DNA from: Ostrinia nubilalis
Lineage: Eukaryota > Arthropoda > Insecta > Lepidoptera > Crambidae
Length of the DNA: 64,000 nucleotides
Assembly (NCBI RefSeq): GCF_963855985.1
Contig: NC_087095.1
Location: 15,820,001 to 15,884,000 of the forward strand
Reading direction: 5' to 3'
The translations under genes and the position numbers were made by a program. This document shows positions 60,845 through 64,000 of the stretch, piece after piece. The number at the start of each line of letters is the position of its first letter. The stretch's first letter is position 1. Under the pieces are notes generated by a model. That model was not told where the DNA came from. It worked only from the letters and a program-made list of their open reading frames with translations, and ran no database searches.

Positions 60845-63800
60845 ATGGAGGGAGTAAAACGCAAAATTAATTTGCTTGAAGCTAAAAAAGAAGCGCTTTT
60901 TCAGAGGGTTCAGGAACTATACGACCTCAGCCTAAAGGTCTCCGACCCTCAGATTGAACAAATTTTCATGTCTCGCATGCATTCGATTGAAAAAACAAGA
61001 TCGGATTTTCTTGATACTATTGACGAACTTAATTTGTGTTATATGAAAAATGATGAGGAACTCAAACCTACATTTGCCGCACTCAACTCGTTTGACGATT
61101 TGTACTGTAACATCCTTTCGGTGCAAAGCTCCATCACACAACTAAAGGCCAACACAGAGCGTCGCAAACAGGATTTCGTAAAAAAATTACCGCCTTTAGA
61201 ACTAGTCTCTTTCGACGGAGCCCCTTCCAAGTGGCCCGTTTTCTACCAAAATTTTAAAACGCTTATTCATGAGAACACTGGTTTGTCTCCAGGTGAAAAG
61301 GCTCAATACCTTATAGGAAAACTTTCCGGAAAAGCACTTACAATTTGCTCGGGTATTCCACCTACTGGTGAGAACTATTACATAATTTGGAACAACCTAT
61401 TAGAAAAATACCAAGACATAAGAGTACAAGCCTCTATGTATTTGGAACAATTAATAAACTTCAAATCGCAATCTTTAGATGAATTTTTGGAACAGTATTG
61501 CTCAGCTGAAGCTGCCTTACGACGTTTACAGATTGATGACCTTTCCGATTTCATTTTGACTCATATTGCTCTCAGTAAATTAGACAAAGACACTCTAAAT
61601 TTATTTGAACAATCCATTAAGCACGTAAAAATGCCTACGTTTAATGATCTCAAGACTTTTATAAAAGAACAGAATAAGATCCATTCTTTACGCTCATCTT
61701 TTACGCAGAATAAGCTGTACGTTAATAATAAAACGAATTTCGCATCGCAGTCTAAAAACTCGAAACCGACACAGTCGTTTGTTTCTAATACAGCTTCTGG
61801 AGTAAAACCCAATCAACATTACTTCCAATCTCAACCGAATTCGCAAGGCTCATACACTCCATCCGCTGTACGCAAGAATTGTCAACTTTGTAAGACGGAA
61901 CCTGAACATGCCCTGTTCAAATGCAGTTATTTTCGCTCGAAAAATGCGCCAACTCGCCACTCTTTAGTTACTAAATGTAACTTTTGTCTCAATTGTTTAG
62001 GCTTTCATAACATCAAAGATTGCAGATCTCAAAATCGTTGCTCAGTTTGCCAACGTAAACATCACACTCTTATTCATATAGATAATTTTAACGTAAATAG
62101 ACCTATGACGTCACAACAGCCGACTTGCAGCGCTACGTTTTCGCCGACCGACGCGTCCATGTCCGCGCTCGGTCCGGTCACGCCGCCGTTGCAATCGATG
62201 CCAACCAACAATGTGTCTCTCTCTGCAGTCACGCCGTCGATCGCTGATGAATCTAGTACCACGGTCTTATTACCCACCGCGTCAGTGTATACTTATGACA
62301 ATAATAAGAAGTGTCAAAAATTACGCGTGTTTCTAGACACAGGTTCGATGAGCAACTTTATCACAAATAAATGTTGTGCGCGACTGAACTTAAAAGTCAA
62401 TCCGCTACCTACCACTATTAAGGGCATAGGTCAGTCTGAAAGTGTGTCGCTAGGATATGTATCTTTCACAATTGCCTCACGCTTTGATCCCAGGTGTAAA
62501 TACACAATTAACGCACGCGTCATTGATACAATAACCGATTATTTACCTAATGTAAAGGTTGACATAACCCAGTTATCACATTTACAAGGTCTTCCTATGG
62601 CTGATGACAGCTTCGATATCCCTGCTGAAATCGATTGTTTGTTAGGCAATGAGATATTCCCGCTTCTTTTAGGTAGTAATAAAATAACTTCACCGCAATC
62701 CTCTGTCATCGCCATCGAAACCACGCTCGGATATCTCGCTATGGGACGCGCTCAGTGTTACTCAGCTCATTCACGCAATGATAATAAAGCATTCTTTTGC
62801 AATGTAGACTCGCACTCATTAGAATCACTCACGCAACGCTTTTGGGAGCTTGAAAGTGTACCTACTAAGAGACACATCAGCCCTGATGATGATATATGTG
62901 AAAACATTTTCCAATCAACTCATTCTCGCGACGACTCTGGGACGTATACCGTTTCTTTGCCATTTAAACTTGACCCATCAGAACTCGGCGATTCTTACTT
63001 TACTGCTAGGCGTCGCTTCTATAACTTAGAGAAAAAGTTAGACTCAACTCCGGGCTTACGCACTAACTATAATGAAAATATTCAAGACTGTATCGATCGC
63101 GGTTTTCTGTCAAAAGTTGAAAACGCATCGAATTCAGAGGAAAATACTCCAAATTATTATATACCTCATCATGCAGTATACCGACCTAAACTCACTTCAA
63201 AAACTCGAGTCGTTTTAGATGCAAGTTGTAAAACAACCTCTGGAAAGTCGTTAAATGATGTTCTTTACACTGGCCCAAACTTACAAAGTAATATTTTTGA
63301 TCTCTTAATTAACTTACGCATTTTCTCAGTCGCTTTATCTGCTGATATTGAAAAGATGTATTTCTGTGTAAAGCTTGATCAAAATCACCACCCGTTTCAA
63401 CGCATATTATTTCGATTTGATCCTGAATCACCGATTGATACTTATCAATACAATAGGGTTTCTTTTGGCGTTTCTAGCTCGCCTTACCTCGCTATGCGTG
63501 TCGTTCGCCAACTCGCTGAGGACGAGCGCGCGAATTATCCTATCGCCGCGTCTGAAGCTCAATCCTGTATGTATATGGACGATTATGTCTCATCGATGGA
63601 CGGGTTAGAAAAAGCTGAACAATCTTACCATCAAATGGTTAAGATGTTCATGGCCGGGGGGTTTAAAATGGTTAAGTGGATCTCGAACAACCCTGAGCTT
63701 TTAAATAAGATTCCCGATTCGCATAAAAATCCACAGCTCGTCGATTTTGACACTGACTCAGAAATTACGACAAAAATCATAGGCATGCAGTGGCTTCCTA

Positions 63801-64000
63801 ATGATGACGTTTTTCTTTACAAAATTAACTCTACTAACTCTGACCAATGCACAAAACGCACGATTCTTTCCGCAACCGCTAGATTATTCGACCCTTTGGG
63901 TTTGCTAGGCCCTATGACAGCGTTTCTCAAACTCTTAATTCAAGAATGCTGGCAGCGCGAACTTGAATGGGATCAGCCAGTTCCAGACTCAATAAAAAAT
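60845..64000 (+). CDS. Copy J gag-pol polyprotein, partial (window edge)
   Basis: ATG at 60845; the frame stays open to 64000, about codon 1053. Knuckles, DTGS and YMDDY are intact. A 3-base deletion near 63186 removes one residue (RPKLTS for RPDKLTS) without shifting the frame. The copy is a patchwork. The gag linker HSLRSSFTQNKLYV is as in H, SALGPV and NNKKCQ are as in I, and DDDIC and GPMTAF are as in C. The switch from I-like to C-like sequence falls between about 62577 and 62885. No stop or frameshift was seen, but the integrase part is outside the window. Confidence 0.88.
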   Translation, partial: MEGVKRKINLLEAKKEALFQRVQELYDLSLKVSDPQIEQIFMSRMHSIEKTRSDFLDTIDELNLCYMKNDEELKPTFAALNSFDDLYCNILSVQSSITQLKANTERRKQDFVKKLPPLELVSFDGAPSKWPVFYQNFKTLIHENTGLSPGEKAQYLIGKLSGKALTICSGIPPTGENYYIIWNNLLEKYQDIRVQASMYLEQLINFKSQSLDEFLEQYCSAEAALRRLQIDDLSDFILTHIALSKLDKDTLNLFEQSIKHVKMPTFNDLKTFIKEQNKIHSLRSSFTQNKLYVNNKTNFASQSKNSKPTQSFVSNTASGVKPNQHYFQSQPNSQGSYTPSAVRKNCQLCKTEPEHALFKCSYFRSKNAPTRHSLVTKCNFCLNCLGFHNIKDCRSQNRCSVCQRKHHTLIHIDNFNVNRPMTSQQPTCSATFSPTDASMSALGPVTPPLQSMPTNNVSLSAVTPSIADESSTTVLLPTASVYTYDNNKKCQKLRVFLDTGSMSNFITNKCCARLNLKVNPLPTTIKGIGQSESVSLGYVSFTIASRFDPRCKYTINARVIDTITDYLPNVKVDITQLSHLQGLPMADDSFDIPAEIDCLLGNEIFPLLLGSNKITSPQSSVIAIETTLGYLAMGRAQCYSAHSRNDNKAFFCNVDSHSLESLTQRFWELESVPTKRHISPDDDICENIFQSTHSRDDSGTYTVSLPFKLDPSELGDSYFTARRRFYNLEKKLDSTPGLRTNYNENIQDCIDRGFLSKVENASNSEENTPNYYIPHHAVYRPKLTSKTRVVLDASCKTTSGKSLNDVLYTGPNLQSNIFDLLINLRIFSVALSADIEKMYFCVKLDQNHHPFQRILFRFDPESPIDTYQYNRVSFGVSSSPYLAMRVVRQLAEDERANYPIAASEAQSCMYMDDYVSSMDGLEKAEQSYHQMVKMFMAGGFKMVKWISNNPELLNKIPDSHKNPQLVDFDTDSEITTKIIGMQWLPNDDVFLYKINSTNSDQCTKRTILSATARLFDPLGLLGPMTAFLKLLIQECWQRELEWDQPVPDSIKN

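Larger units (their letters stand above)
60125..64000 (+). mobile_element. Copy J: BEL/Pao element, cut by the window end
   Basis: Complete 5' LTR and leader, and a polyprotein frame open to the last base of the window. It follows copy I head-to-tail. Whether the integrase, 3' LTR and host flank exist lies outside the window. Confidence 0.88.

Noticed and set aside
1..64000. CRISPR array, bacterial operon, phage or plasmid origin
   Set aside because: Repeats are LTRs, MITEs and LINE tails; composition and elements are those of an insect nuclear genome.

Overview
The window is nuclear DNA of an insect, almost certainly a moth or butterfly. It is AT-rich, has no bacterial-type operons, no tRNA or rRNA gene and no recognisable host protein-coding exon. 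The lepidopteran call rests on repeats I recognise from that order: four short 3' ends of one RTE-like LINE ending in an ATG-rich tail, a tRNA-derived SINE, several MITEs, and a large BEL/Pao LTR retrotransposon family.

Bases 1 to about 19,890 are intergenic or intronic host DNA carrying small or non-autonomous elements. In order: a tRNA-type SINE (minus strand), LINE 3' ends at 1433, 6261, 8584 and 10092 (all plus strand), a PIF/Harbinger-like MITE at 2105-2460, three copies of a second TAA-flanked MITE (two of them exactly 118 bp), an (AG)n microsatellite at 5697-5767, a 1.23-kb hAT-like non-autonomous element with an 8-bp target duplication (11093-12321), and a 1,675-bp foldback element at 17566-19240. 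The foldback has CACTATGG ends and a 5-bp target duplication, and the unfilled target site is visible in another repeat copy. This points to a non-autonomous Transib-type transposon.

From 19,893 to the window end almost every base belongs to one BEL/Pao family, in ten copies, named A to J here. The complete element is: LTR of about 337-346 bp; primer-binding site; leader of about 380 nt containing three heat-shock-element-like sites; one 1,764-codon gag-protease-RT-RNase H-integrase frame; short AT-rich 3' UTR; 7-bp hairpin; GGCCGGGGGAG polypurine tract; LTR. No envelope gene is present. Order and strand are A(-) fragment, B(+) broken, C(+) intact frame, then D(-) and E(-) internally deleted, F(-) with one frameshift, G(-) intact, H(-) intact, then I(+) 5'-truncated, and J(+) running off the window.

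The minus-strand block D-E-F-G-H is a head-to-tail array. H and G share one LTR, F and E share one, E and D share one, and G and F meet at an LTR-LTR joint with only 3 nt between. Strand switches occur tail-to-tail at 30804-30824 and head-to-head at 54582-54614. Coding variants and LTR haplotypes reassort between copies, so the array has been shaped by recombination or template switching. G and H look coding-competent with complete LTRs. C has an intact frame but trimmed LTR ends. B carries a D-to-N change in the reverse transcriptase catalytic YMDD box.

The most notable signals are the heat-shock-element cluster kept in every copy that retains the leader, the shared-LTR tandem array, the mosaic copies, and the Transib-like foldback.
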